Below are positions 32,352 to 43,400 of a stretch of 64,000 nt of DNA, in pieces; within the stretch, counting starts at the first letter, position 1, and every line of letters starts with the position of its first letter. The stretch is from Anas platyrhynchos (Eukaryota; Chordata; Aves; Anseriformes; Anatidae): contig NC_092602.1 in NCBI RefSeq assembly GCF_047663525.1, forward strand, positions 2,735,501 through 2,799,500, read 5' to 3'. Position numbers and translations under genes: made by a program. The notes below the pieces were generated by a model that was not told the origin of the DNA, searched no databases, and saw only the letters and a program-made list of their open reading frames with translations.

Positions 32352-35300
32352 GCAGAGCAGGGGGCACGCGCCCAGGAGAAAGAAATGGGAGAGAGGCCAA
32401 ATGCACAGTTCGGAATAGAAAAAAACAAAACAGGAGGGGAGTGCAGCATATGGAGAGGGGAAATAAAGCAGAACTTGCACAGGCTGCGAATAATTGAATA
32501 GGAAAATACAGGGAGAGAGGAAAGGAGCTTGATTCATTACTGCCCTTCACCTTGCAGAGACAGCATCACCCGGGAAAAGGAGGTGTGGAACACAACAGCG
32601 TCGTTCATGTTTCTCAACAGACTGTAGGTTTTACATTTCAACCCCTGCCATGTGGGGTTTTCTCCCTGGCTAGCCCCTGCCTTTTGTTTAGATGGGATTC
32701 CCACAGGCTCTGCTCTTACCTTTGCCTAGCTTCTGATTTATTTTCATACTTGCTTTAGCTTTCTGTGTTTTTTTTTTTTTTTTTTTATATGCCTTAAAAT
32801 CAAATGCCTTTTCCATATACTTTAATTGTTTTAACCTTCAAGGGGGCAGGCCGTTGCTAATGCCTAACTGGAGTTGGTCTCCAGTGCACCCACGATACCA
32901 CTGCTGCTTTTCTCCCCATCTCTCCAGGAGCTGTTGATGCAGCGCAGGGCTCCCTCGGCTGCCCCGCATGCTTCCTGCCAGCACGTTGGGCAGAGTTGCT
33001 GCTCTCAGCGGGCAGAAGCGATTCCTGCAGCACAAAATGATCCCAAACTCCTGCCGTGTTGCATAAGGGATGTAAAAAACCATCACAAACATCTTCAGGG
33101 TTATTGGGACCTAAAGGAATTCCAGTCCTGCCACCCTTCAGCTGCCTGTATGCAAAAAAAAAAAAATAATAGTTCATGGTCCCAAAGCCTGACGTGCAAT
33201 CGCCTGTGGGATGGGAGATGGCAGCAGAGCTGGCAGGAAGGCCGGGGACTGCCACGTTCCTCTCTCCAGCTCCTCCAGGATGGGGACACATTTGTACGGG
33301 AGGCGTGGGGAGAGGAATCAAAGCCCTGCAGCTGTTGCCCTCTTCCCTGGCCAGCCCTGTTGGCTCAGCACGCTTTTCCCCACGTCCAAAATTGAGTCCT
33401 AAAAGGAAACTGAGCTGCCCGCCCCGACCTGCAGCGGAAAGGATTTGCTGTGCGCTCTGTGCATGTATTTCAAGCCCGTAAAATGCCTGGGAAATGCACA
33501 GCCCAGTGTGTGTACTTGCAAGATTTTGTCAGTTTAGTTTGGAGCGATTCTATTTTTGTATTCGTCTGTCCTGAGTCCTGGGCCTTTGAACGGGCGCTGC
33601 CTCTGCTAGGTCCTGAGATCATTAAAGGTCCAGGAGCGCTGACATTTTACAAGCAGCTTCAGCTGCGTGCCATGGAGGGGCATTTTTAGCACGATGAGAG
33701 ACCAGAGTTTAATTAGAATGGTTTCACCAAGGAAACCTCCCTGCCCAAAGAAACCAGAGCCGCTATGTTAATCCCAGCAAGCAACTGGGAACTTTGCAGC
33801 GTGCCTGCTGTCAGCGCGCGAGCCGGGAGGGGTGAAGCACACGTAGGAAGAGAGGAACGCGCAGGAAACAAGCTCACTGCCCAGCACGGGCCCACAGGAC
33901 CTTACAGCAGAAGTTACGGTGCCTCCCGAATGCAAATACACAGCAGATTTTATCTTCTCCCCAGCCTGCAGTCGCTGCTCTCCATTGCAAGTTTGCACAA
34001 GCACCGGAGGAGAGGACGTGTGCTTAGGGCGTTATCGGCCCTTTATTTTGGTGCCATGCATCACTCTGGCCCTATTTCACACCACTGCTTTCTCCTACAG
34101 CCTGCCTGCTGTCCTTTTTTCATCCCCCAAAGAATATTGCCCATTTCCCCACATTTTGGTCCAAAAGGTTTGGGAGCTTCCTGCCTGGGGCCAGGTGTGA
34201 GAGTGATGGTTAATGATGTGCTGATTAACAGCTGCATTTGGGTTGCCTTGTACCTCACACAGCTGAAGCCGTACTTAGCAAAGGAAACCTGGGGTCATCT
34301 AAATCTGAGGTTCTGAAAAACTTCCCAGAAAAGAGAGGGAACATACTTGGGGCTTGGTGGGATGCACCAACCAACTTCCCAGCCATGGCCATCCCCGCTG
34401 GGCTGCAGCGTTCATCCTTGCTGCACAGCCCCGGTGGTTGAGAACAGGAAAAGACGGGAAAAGTAATCTGAAAGAAGCAGATACTACAGGGAGAACCCGT
34501 TTTGAAAAAAAAAAAAAAAAACTAGCATCTTGTTGTTTGCTGGGTTGGGCGGAGAGCGAGGGAATGAAATCGGGGAGGCAGCAGTCAGGGGCTGCAGGGG
34601 TGTTTGTCGGAGAGGGGCTGTATGCGGGGTGAGACCACACGCTGCGAGGAAGGCCATTTACAGCCCCTTTCCCTGTGGTTTCCCCAAATTACTTCCTGGC
34701 TATTGTCAGGACTATTCTGAGCTGCAGATCTGGACACAGATGTGGATTAATTTCTCGCAGTCCTGTAGCTGAGCCCTGCACTCACCCAACCACGAGCAGG
34801 CCCGTGCACCACCACCAAACCCACTTCTAATGGTTCCTATGGCAAATCCGGCCACGGCCCCCAACACAAACACAACCGGCAGAGCTTGCCTGCAGCGAGG
34901 CATTCCTTATCCTGCCAGCTTCCCTTTCAAGCCCAGAGGTGGAGGATGAGATCCAGCATCCCCATGCCAGTGCTGACAAACTCCTCGCCATGCCAGCACA
35001 TCCGAGAGGCGCACGATGCCCAGCTCCGCAGGGGCAGTTGGGGTGCTGTTAGCAGATACTCGTTCATTTCTTGCTTTTTAGAAACCAGTCCCTGCGCTTG
35101 ATGTTCCCGAAATGCACAGGATGATCTTAACCTCGTTTTACTCACTTTTTTCCAACAGAATTTGGTTGAGAATTTACGCTTCAGTGAGGAATAGAAGACT
35201 TGAAAGTGCTCCTAAGCACCCACTGCATCAGGCGGAGACGCTGTGATGTTGATTTACACTCTTCAAATCCATAGATTTTATTTTTATTTTCCACAGCTGC

Positions 35301-35445
35301 AAAGCCAGGAACTTGGGTTTTAGTGAAAGGTGAGATCCAAAATACTGGCCATGTACATATCAGATAGGAGAAATTTGGCCCATGTAGTTGGCATCGTGAT
35401 TTAAAGCCTACTGGAGAAAATAACCCAAGAAACAGAACGCGTGCC

Positions 35446-35455
35446 CTATAAATAG
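35446..35455. promoter_or_regulatory. MEF2/TATA-like element
   Basis: CTATAAATAG is a perfect CTAWWWWTAG MEF2 core in intergenic DNA 4.8 kb upstream of RHOF. No other promoter signal surrounds it. Confidence 0.2.
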
Positions 35456-38400
35456 CTACTCTCTAGGTAGCAGTCAAGCTGTGGTTTATGAACAAAATCA
35501 GTCCAAATTATCTCACAGTGCCCGAATATTCATTGCCTGGTTTTGAGTTGCGTGTCTCATTTGGCCAACGCCTCCTGCTACAGACACTTGTCCTGTTTTC
35601 TTTCCGAGCCCTCTGAGCTCTATGGTAGCATTTGGACAGATTCTGTGCAGAGTTTATTGAAGGATTTTTGCAGTGATTTAGTGCACGGGCTGGTGGAGCC
35701 AAGTGAAACAGGAACTTTATTCCTCAAGCATGAAAAGGCAGAAAGGGAAATTTCTTACTGAAATATAATTTTTCCACGTTACTTAATAGTCTAGAAAGTT
35801 AATACGTTTTTATTGGGGAAAAAAAAATACAGTTCCTACTGAGCCAACCAACAATATAATAACGTTTTAGAAACCTCTTAGAAACTGGCAGGTGTCACAG
35901 GCACCTTGCCTTCAGTGAAAAAGGCAATTGAGACCCCTCCTGAAAAAAGGGATTTGCATCAGTAGGGGCCACTACACAATAACCAAGCACATGGCAAGGC
36001 CTGAATAGACGGTGAATCATGTGGCCCAAGGGATTTTTCTGGATTTTGGGGGCGGGGGTGTGTGTGTAAAATATCAGGCCGCGAGGACCAGATGGTAGAG
36101 CTCTGCATGTGCAAGAGAAACAGCAAGAAGCACGACAGAAATGGATACTGAGAAGCAGCTGAAAGTCAAGGAGGCCGGGAGCTTTGATTTTGAAAAGAGA
36201 TTTCCTGTGCGGAGCGAGGGCCGAAAAAGGCTTGGGGTTGTGAGCAAAAACACAATTAAAAAAAACAATTTTGTACAGCTATTCTGTAAATAAATGGATC
36301 TGACTTGAGTATGTACTTGGCTTTGTCATAGCAGGCTCTTCTTACGCTGACAGTCACCAGGAACTCCTTTGTGTGTGCAAGGTACAGTTCACCTCTCCTA
36401 CATTACAGAGTTGCCCCTTCCCTATCTGCCCTGTCAGTTCACACGATAAATTCTTATGGGCACAGGTTATTCTTCACATTGTGTGCATTACAGACAATTG
36501 CAGCACTTGTATAACATCTGAAATTTACTGGAAATTCGCTGCACTTATCTGATAAGTCCCAGTCTTTAGGGCCTGTGTTTCCCATTGAGATTACAAACTC
36601 CTCAGGGCGTTATCCCTTGCTCTGTGTGCACACGGTGTAGTTCAGTGGGAGTTCAGCACTGACGATGCAATTATTATCACTGGTAATGTTCAAAAATGAA
36701 TATTTAAGGCACTGTCTCATTATGCACATTTTTAACTAAGTTTATGAGTATTTTACACAAATGGGACTATTTCTTAACGTTAAATCTTTGAAAAGCTGTC
36801 ATCTGTATTATCCAGTAGAAAGTTCTTGAGTGTATTTCAAAAATGTACAGACACTAGAAGGCACAGGTCCCCGTTCTTGTCTACTTGACAGTACAATATA
36901 AACTAATAACAGGAGTATACAGCAGATGGCGTTTGCTGTTACCGCTCTCTGCAGTTGTGGATATAAAGAAGTCCCAGCAGTCTGACACCTTGCTGGCTAG
37001 CTAAAATCATTGTATTTTCCATTAAAAATATTATTGTAAGGCATTCACATCAGCCTGAGGGCATATGCTACAGAGCCTAAGTGACTGGAAACTTGGAACT
37101 CCAGCAGTGCTCAGAGTTCCCCAAACAGAAAAATGTTGCTAACAGCATTTTGTCACACCTGTTATCATATTTACTATCTAAAACACTATTCTGGGAGCAG
37201 AAAAAATTACCTTTATGCTTCTCTTCCTCCACTGGGCTTTCTGTAGTCACAAACTCCATGCCCTTTAGTATTATTAAATCTCAGTTTTGTTGCCTTTTTC
37301 AAGCATGTTACAAGGGATGGAGAGGGACAGGGCACGAGCACTGTTTCCTTAGGTGGTGAGACTAATGGTACACCTGAATTTCCTACATGGTCACAATCAA
37401 ACTGGCCAGGAGGTTGGAGCACTTTTCTCTGGGTGGTATTTTGCAAAATATCATCACCCTGTATTCTAAAAGGTTATAGCTTCAATATTAAACCTAAACT
37501 GCGAGTTGTTTTCAGGTATCCTGATAGCTAACCCAAATTACCCATCAATACAACCTCAACCATTAAAACATCTTTTAAAAATCGTACGCTTCCAGCAGTT
37601 TTCCTAGGCAGTGTGCTAACCTTTCTCTCTATTATTCTCCCTGGCAATTGTGAAGCAACAAATAGGTACCCAGAATGGAACAGAGATATTTACCATACCC
37701 CACTGCATTCTTGATTTTGATGTGCTCGCTGTGAATCTCTGCACGCATACTGATTCTCAAGCTGCAGATGTGCAAGCTTTTGATGAAACAGAACTTGTGC
37801 CAAAATCAATATACAGGCCAAAACAAAAGTAGGAGAAGGACACTTGCAATTAATTGTGATTAGATTTGAATTTCGCTAATAGAGGGTTGAATCTTCTTCC
37901 ATTTAAGTCAGTGGCAGAATTCCATATTAGATTTTACTTTTTCAGTCAGCAAAATGCACTTAGCTTTTGCATGGGACTTTTTCTGCTTGAAGCACTGCAT
38001 ACCCATTAATTAAAAATAAGTAACCGAGACACTGAAATGCTGTATTTTGTCAATACTAGGATACCCCACCACAAATAGAACATCCATTACTTAAAAAGAG
38101 GCTTTGGAGAGTTTACAGTTGATTTTATAGTCTTCTCATTTTAAATTGTTTGTTCCCAAATCTAAAACTGTACGAATCCGAATCTAAAGTGTCCTTAACT
38201 ATAAAATGTACAGAATGAGAAATGCAGAAAATATTTTGTTTTGTGAGACTTGGAAAAAATTAAACAAACAAAAAACTAACAATGTAACAGTGATGCACAA
38301 AATACTTTTATCCCCGCACAACTTTTATGGCAATTAGTGAATTGAAAAAACCCTAAAGGAGGAAGATGAGTAAGTCTATCTGTTGATCATACCACACTAT

Positions 38401-39354
38401 GCCATTTGTTTTGAGACAGGTTCAAAGAAATTACTTCAGGGTAAACCAAATCACTCCCGGGCCATTCATTCCTGTGCACTGGGAATACTGGAATGCCCTC
38501 AGCCACTGCAGCCTACAGGAGCTGACAGATTTTACTATTTTGCTGATAAGATATCAAAGATATTCTGTGTATTCTACATGCTTCTGTCAAAATTTCCTCA
38601 GTAAAAATGATAGCTTTAAATAGGTGTGGATTTGGCTACCTTTTTATTATTATTTGGAATTCTGTGACACTTTATTGGTTATTTAAGTGTCCCTCCTCCT
38701 TTCTGTCACTGCAATATCCTTTCCTTTCTTTCTGTTTGCCCTCTGCACAAAGCAGGGCCTTTCTTTGAGAGAGGTTATTCCAAGACACGAGGAGCACAAT
38801 CACGTTTTGCATTCAGTCTGGAAGGCCATCTAGTGACACAACTGTGCAGAAGAAAATGTGAAACACTGAATTACGATTTTTCTTCACTGAATTAAAAAAA
38901 CCCTCTTGCTACACTCAGGCATAGCATACCCTTGGGGATTTGTTAGTACTCCCACAAGTAGCATTTCAAAAAATTCTAGAGCCAATTTGGATTTCTTAAG
39001 AAATGATGGGGTTTATTTGAGATGGCACATACTGTGTATCTTTTCCAGGAAAGAAACAACACAATTTTTGCACAGAATGGTGTCAGATTTGCGTCTGAGC
39101 AGTTCAAGTGCTCTGACAAACGCAGTCACCCCCTGAAACGTGGACTGGGGCCAAATTCACCTGGCGGTTCCAACTCCCTGCCTTTGCACCTGTAACTCCA
39201 CGGTGGGAAGTAACGCTACAAGTAGGTGTTTACAGGCCTGATATCTCTGTAATTAAAACGTGAAATTGTTTGATTTTTATCACAGCTCACCTGGAATGAA
39301 TGGCACCAGGTGAACACACAGTGAGCAGAGCTGCTGGTTCCTACTTGAGCAGTA

Positions 39355-39412
39355 AATCATAGAACCATTAAGGTTGGAAAATACCTCCAAGGTAATGCAG
39401 CAGAAAGCAAGT
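39355..39412 (-). mobile_element. CR1 LINE 3'-end fragment
   Basis: AATCATAGAACCATTAAGGT followed by TGGAAAATACCTCCAAGGTA closely matches the complement of the avian CR1 3' end (TCATAGAATCATTAAGGTTGG type). The element therefore lies on the minus strand and is heavily 5'-truncated. Confidence 0.75.
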
Positions 39413-39790
39413 ATTTAGCCACAATATCTGCCAGGCCCACAAGAAGATGCATTTTGAGGGTACCTCAGGGGCATCTTGCCTTCTCCGCCACTGCCTTTCC
39501 CTCATCCATCGTTGTTCAGGTGTGTGGTGGCCAAAATTGCGGCTGAACCAGGAGATTGCCCCTCAGCTGCTGGTGACTTGAAGCAAACCAAGGCGGCATC
39601 TGAGGTGCCAGTGGGTCCCTGTGGAAACGAAGGAGCTCTGAGAGGACACAGAGAACACGAGCCCAGCCTGATTTAGACGGAGGCTCCATGGGATGGGGCA
39701 CGATGGCTCCCAGTTGCCCACCAGCAAGGCCTCGGTGCCTCACCTGGAGGATGGGGGCACCAGGTCCGTGTGAGGAGAGAGGCAGGCGGG

Positions 39791-39970
39791 AGTGCTGAGG
39801 GGGCTCTGGGTGCTGAGGGGGCTCTGGGGGCTGAGGGGTCTCAGTGTGCTGAGGGGGCTCTGGGGGCTGAGGCGGCTCCAGGGGCTGAAGAGGCTGAGGG
39901 GGCTGCGGGTGCTGAGGGGGATGAAGGGGCTGTGGGTGCTGAGGGGGCTGCGGGTGTTGAGGGGGCTCCG
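39791..39970. repeat. 18-bp minisatellite, 10 copies, in the RHOF promoter
   Basis: Ten back-to-back 18-base units have the consensus GGTGCTGAGGGGGCTCTG and fill exactly 180 bases, with substitutions but no length changes. The plus strand carries a G run in nearly every unit, giving G-quadruplex potential. The array ends 252 bases before the RHOF ATG. Because 18 is divisible by three, it keeps reading frames open on both strands. Confidence 0.92.
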
Positions 39971-40420
39971 GGGCGTCGTGGTCACCGCCCGACGGGTCCC
40001 CTCTCCCCTGAGGAGCCGCGGCCCCTCCTGACGGGGCTCGGCGGCGGCAGCGCGGCCCCAGGCGGAGCCCGGAGCCACCTGAGGCGCTGGCGCCCGGGGC
40101 GCGGCCAATCCCCGGCGGGGCGCGGGCGGTGCCTCACGGCCCCGGGGCGCCCTGAGAGCGGCGGCGGCGGCAGCGTTGGGCGGCCCGGTGGGGCTGGAGC
40201 CCCCGGCTCGGCTCCGCTCCCCATGGAAGCGGCCAACGGGGCCCTGGCCGACGGCGCGGCGGGCAGCAAGGGGGGAGGAGGCTCGGGCAAGAAGGAGGTG
40301 AAGGTGGTGATCGTGGGGGACGGCGGCTGCGGGAAGACCTCGCTGCTGATGGTGTACGCCAAGGGCGCCTTCCCCGAGGTGAGCCTCGGGGCTTTGCTCG
40401 GCTCCTTTCCCTTCCCTCCT
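39971..40420 (+). promoter_or_regulatory. RHOF: RHOF CpG-island promoter and 5' UTR
   Basis: This dense CpG island spans the first coding exon. A CCAAT sequence (GGCCAATCC) lies at 40105-40109, 114 bases upstream of the ATG. GC-box-like GGCGGGG runs surround it and there is no TATA box. The exact start site cannot be fixed. Confidence 0.7.
40223..40378 (+). CDS. RHOF: RHOF coding exon 1 (start codon, P-loop)
   Basis: The exon encodes residues 1-52, [20 protein letters not shown] through KGAFPE. CTCCCC ATGG gives an acceptable start context. This ATG is preferred over in-frame upstream codons because it aligns with the human start. The donor is GAG|GTGAGC. Confidence 0.95.
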
Positions 40421-43400
40421 GCCCTCCCCGAGGAACCCCCGCAGGGCGAGGGGCTGGGGGCCGGTGGCTGGGCTGAAATTCTGCGGGCTCCTGGTGGGTT
40501 TGGAAGGGGTGAAGGAGCCCCGGGGAGCTTGAAAGTCCCCAGGGAGCTTGAAGGGCTCCAGGGAGCTTGAAGGGACCCAAGGAGCTTGGAGAGGCAGAGC
40601 AGGGAGCCCACCACCAGGCCCCACCGGCCCCTGGCACCCTGCATTGCTGTTCCCTAAACAGAAATATTTTTCCCCTTTGCAGCAATATGCGCCGTCCGTG
40701 TTTGAGAAGTACACCACCAGCGTTACGATTGGCAAAAAGGAAGTCGTCCTGAACCTGTATGACACCGCAGGTAACGGCGTCTATTCCCCGCGCTCTCGAT
40801 TTTCTAGATGCTGAAGCACCAGAGGCAGCTGATGCAGGGCCCTGGGACGGGGCTGCTTTGGGACAGTAACCGAGTAACACGTAAAGGTGCAGCCGAGGCA
40901 GAGCGGTCACTTTTCTGGTGGCAGCTCAACCCTTGGACTTGTTCTGTATCTTAACAACCCAGTTTAGTAGGAAAATCACCTCAAATAGCGAACATATCTG
41001 AAGGTATTAGAACATAACTCCCGAATGCAATGCGTAATGCAGTCAACCCAGAAAATATTTTAATCTCCTGCCATGTGTGATAAAATAGTAAAGGAGAAAA
41101 AAGCTGGCTTGTGTTTTAAAAAAAGGCTATAGTGTTAAAAGTTAATTGAAAATGCTGATAGTTCCTTTGTGTTCATATAAGGAACTTGTGAACTGATTTG
41201 TGTCCAACTTCATTCAAAGTTCTCTGGCTCGGTTGTCCAGCTGCATTCCTAAACGAGCCCTAAAATTGACACACACTCCATTTCAGCTCACTAAATCGCA
41301 TTCAGGTCTGCAGAGTTGTTCCAAAGTAACACCAACACAAGTAAGAACTGAATGCCATTCATAGTCATTTTTAATAGTAAAGTACCCTCTTGCATACCAT
41401 ATATGGTATCTGAATAGATAATTTTAAAGGTTTTTAATATAAAAGGTTGTTGTTTTTTTGTTTCTGTTTTTTACCAATCTTTACTGCAGTATATTAAGAT
41501 CCTGAGCACTCAGTTTGCCAATTTGTCTTCTGGTGTCAGTGTTTTGAGTCCAGTGATTTGGATAATTTAGCTTCTACTGAGTGGCAAAGCTTTTCTGTTT
41601 AAATCAAGTCTTGAAGAGAAAAGGGCTGAAATCTAGTGTGAACTTGCCATGGCGAACTTGTTGAGTTTTTACGTTTGTCCACTGTCAGTGCAGGATATTA
41701 ACCCCTCATACCATTCTTGATATCGGGCCCTCTCACTTAAAATCACAATGGTACAGATTCCAGCACCTGCCTTTGTAGTCTCTTCCAATCTTGCAGAAAG
41801 GTGGGCTGGATTCAGGAGGGACAGGAGGAAGGGCAGGCTCTGTATTGTGGCACTGAGCTCCCGAGACATGTCACATCACAAGTGACAACCACAAGGCTGA
41901 CATCAGTGCCCAGCTCCTTGCGTTGTGCAGCGAGCTCAACTCTGCACAAGGTCCACAGCCACCAGCAGCGTGGAGAACGCTCGCTGAACCTGGTGCTGAG
42001 GGTTTATCACACCATTTCTTTGTTCGGGTATAAACTTAGCAGAAAGTGCCCACCTTTCCGGGTCTAGTTCACAGCCACCAATGCTGTCCCAGACCAGAGC
42101 ACCACCCTGTCAAAGAACGGAGTGGGGATATTTTCTTTCATAAGACGCTTCAGGAAGTGGAGATGCTGTCGCTGCCTAGTTGGCAGGGTTCCTTGCCACA
42201 AAGGAGCAACTGATTTCCATCCCTTACCTGCAGACCCTGAGACCCGACATATCTCACCTCCCTAAATACAGTGACATGGCTGCCAGGCTACAAGTCGCTA
42301 GAGGCTGCTGGCACAGAGCCTTCCCTTCCTGTTACATTTCTTTCACTTTGCATGAGACACATCAAGATTGTCAGAGGTAAAGAAAGGGAGAACATTGCCT
42401 TCTTGATTAAGGCATTTGCTTGGAAGGGGGAAAGACCTGAGTTTTGGTTATACTTCAAAGCTGCTTACATAGTTTTATGTTGCAGGGCTGTGTCATACTC
42501 TGTAATTCAAGTAGCTTTTCATCCTCTTTCTGAAGGTGGAAGTTATGCTAGAGGAAGAACTCTCTTGAGCACACATTTTAATCCCATCCTGTTTTTAATA
42601 AAACAAAACTGATCCTGAGTTCCTCAAGGGTTAGACTAGAACGAAGGGCTGCGTCCTTTTCTCTCAGTTCAAGGGAAGATGTCCAGTTCAGCACAAAAGA
42701 GAGCTCCTGGCCCTCTGCCACTTGGATGCGGAGTGGGAGATGCAGTTTGGGGATCAGTGTTTGACTGCGTTGACTTGCCTCTCAGGCAGCAGCAGCTCGT
42801 TAGGTTGTTGTCTCAGCTGGGTGATGTTGCTCTGGGGCAGCAGAGGTCTACGGCAGCAGTTAGAGCTTCAGGAGGAGTCCAAACACACAGCTTATTACTG
42901 GAAGTACAGCAGATTAACAGTACTGTGTATCAGCCACGTTTATTGAATTGTCTTCTGACTTACTGAGTTTGTTGTTTGTGCTCTCCTATAAAATGTAAGC
43001 TTTACACCTGTGTTTTGCTTCGTAGTCTGAAAGGCCCCCAAATCATTCATATTATTGTAAAACCATTTAAATGGGATCAAAAGGATGTAAATCTATTTCT
43101 GAAGCGAAGGGCTTCAGCTAAGTGTCACGCAGCAGTGCAGGGGAGGAGAAGGCAAATCTGTTCTAAAAAGTGTAACTGGATCTTCATCATACGCCCACTG
43201 CAGAAAGGACTTCAATATTTTTAGGATTCAGCTAAGAGCAACACTAAATAGAGCCACATGTACGTCAGAGTCATGGGAAGGTGAAGGACAGGTTCAGCTC
43301 TGGGGGCTGCTTCAAGTTAGAAGGATTCTTTGTATTGTTCAGTCCCGCTCAGTTTGAGACTTGGATCTTGTCCTACTTACTGAAGGCGAAGGACACGCAC

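Larger units (their letters stand above)
24421..39754. other. Intergenic interval between SETD1B and RHOF
   Basis: Both neighbours start at the edges of this 15 kb interval and are transcribed away from it. No protein-coding exon is recognisable. It contains the orphan CpG island at 26290-27300, a GA-rich array with a possible splice donor, a small open frame at 32217-32351, scattered T and A runs and CR1 relics. Much of 30-39 kb is ordinary AT-rich unique sequence in which I see nothing specific. Confidence 0.75.

Noticed and set aside
39740-40765. Minus-strand open frame of 341 codons antisense to RHOF exons 1 and 2
   Set aside because: It is the reverse reading of the 18-bp minisatellite (Leu-Ser-Pro repeats) and the RHOF CpG island. 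It has no known similarity and no promoter of its own.
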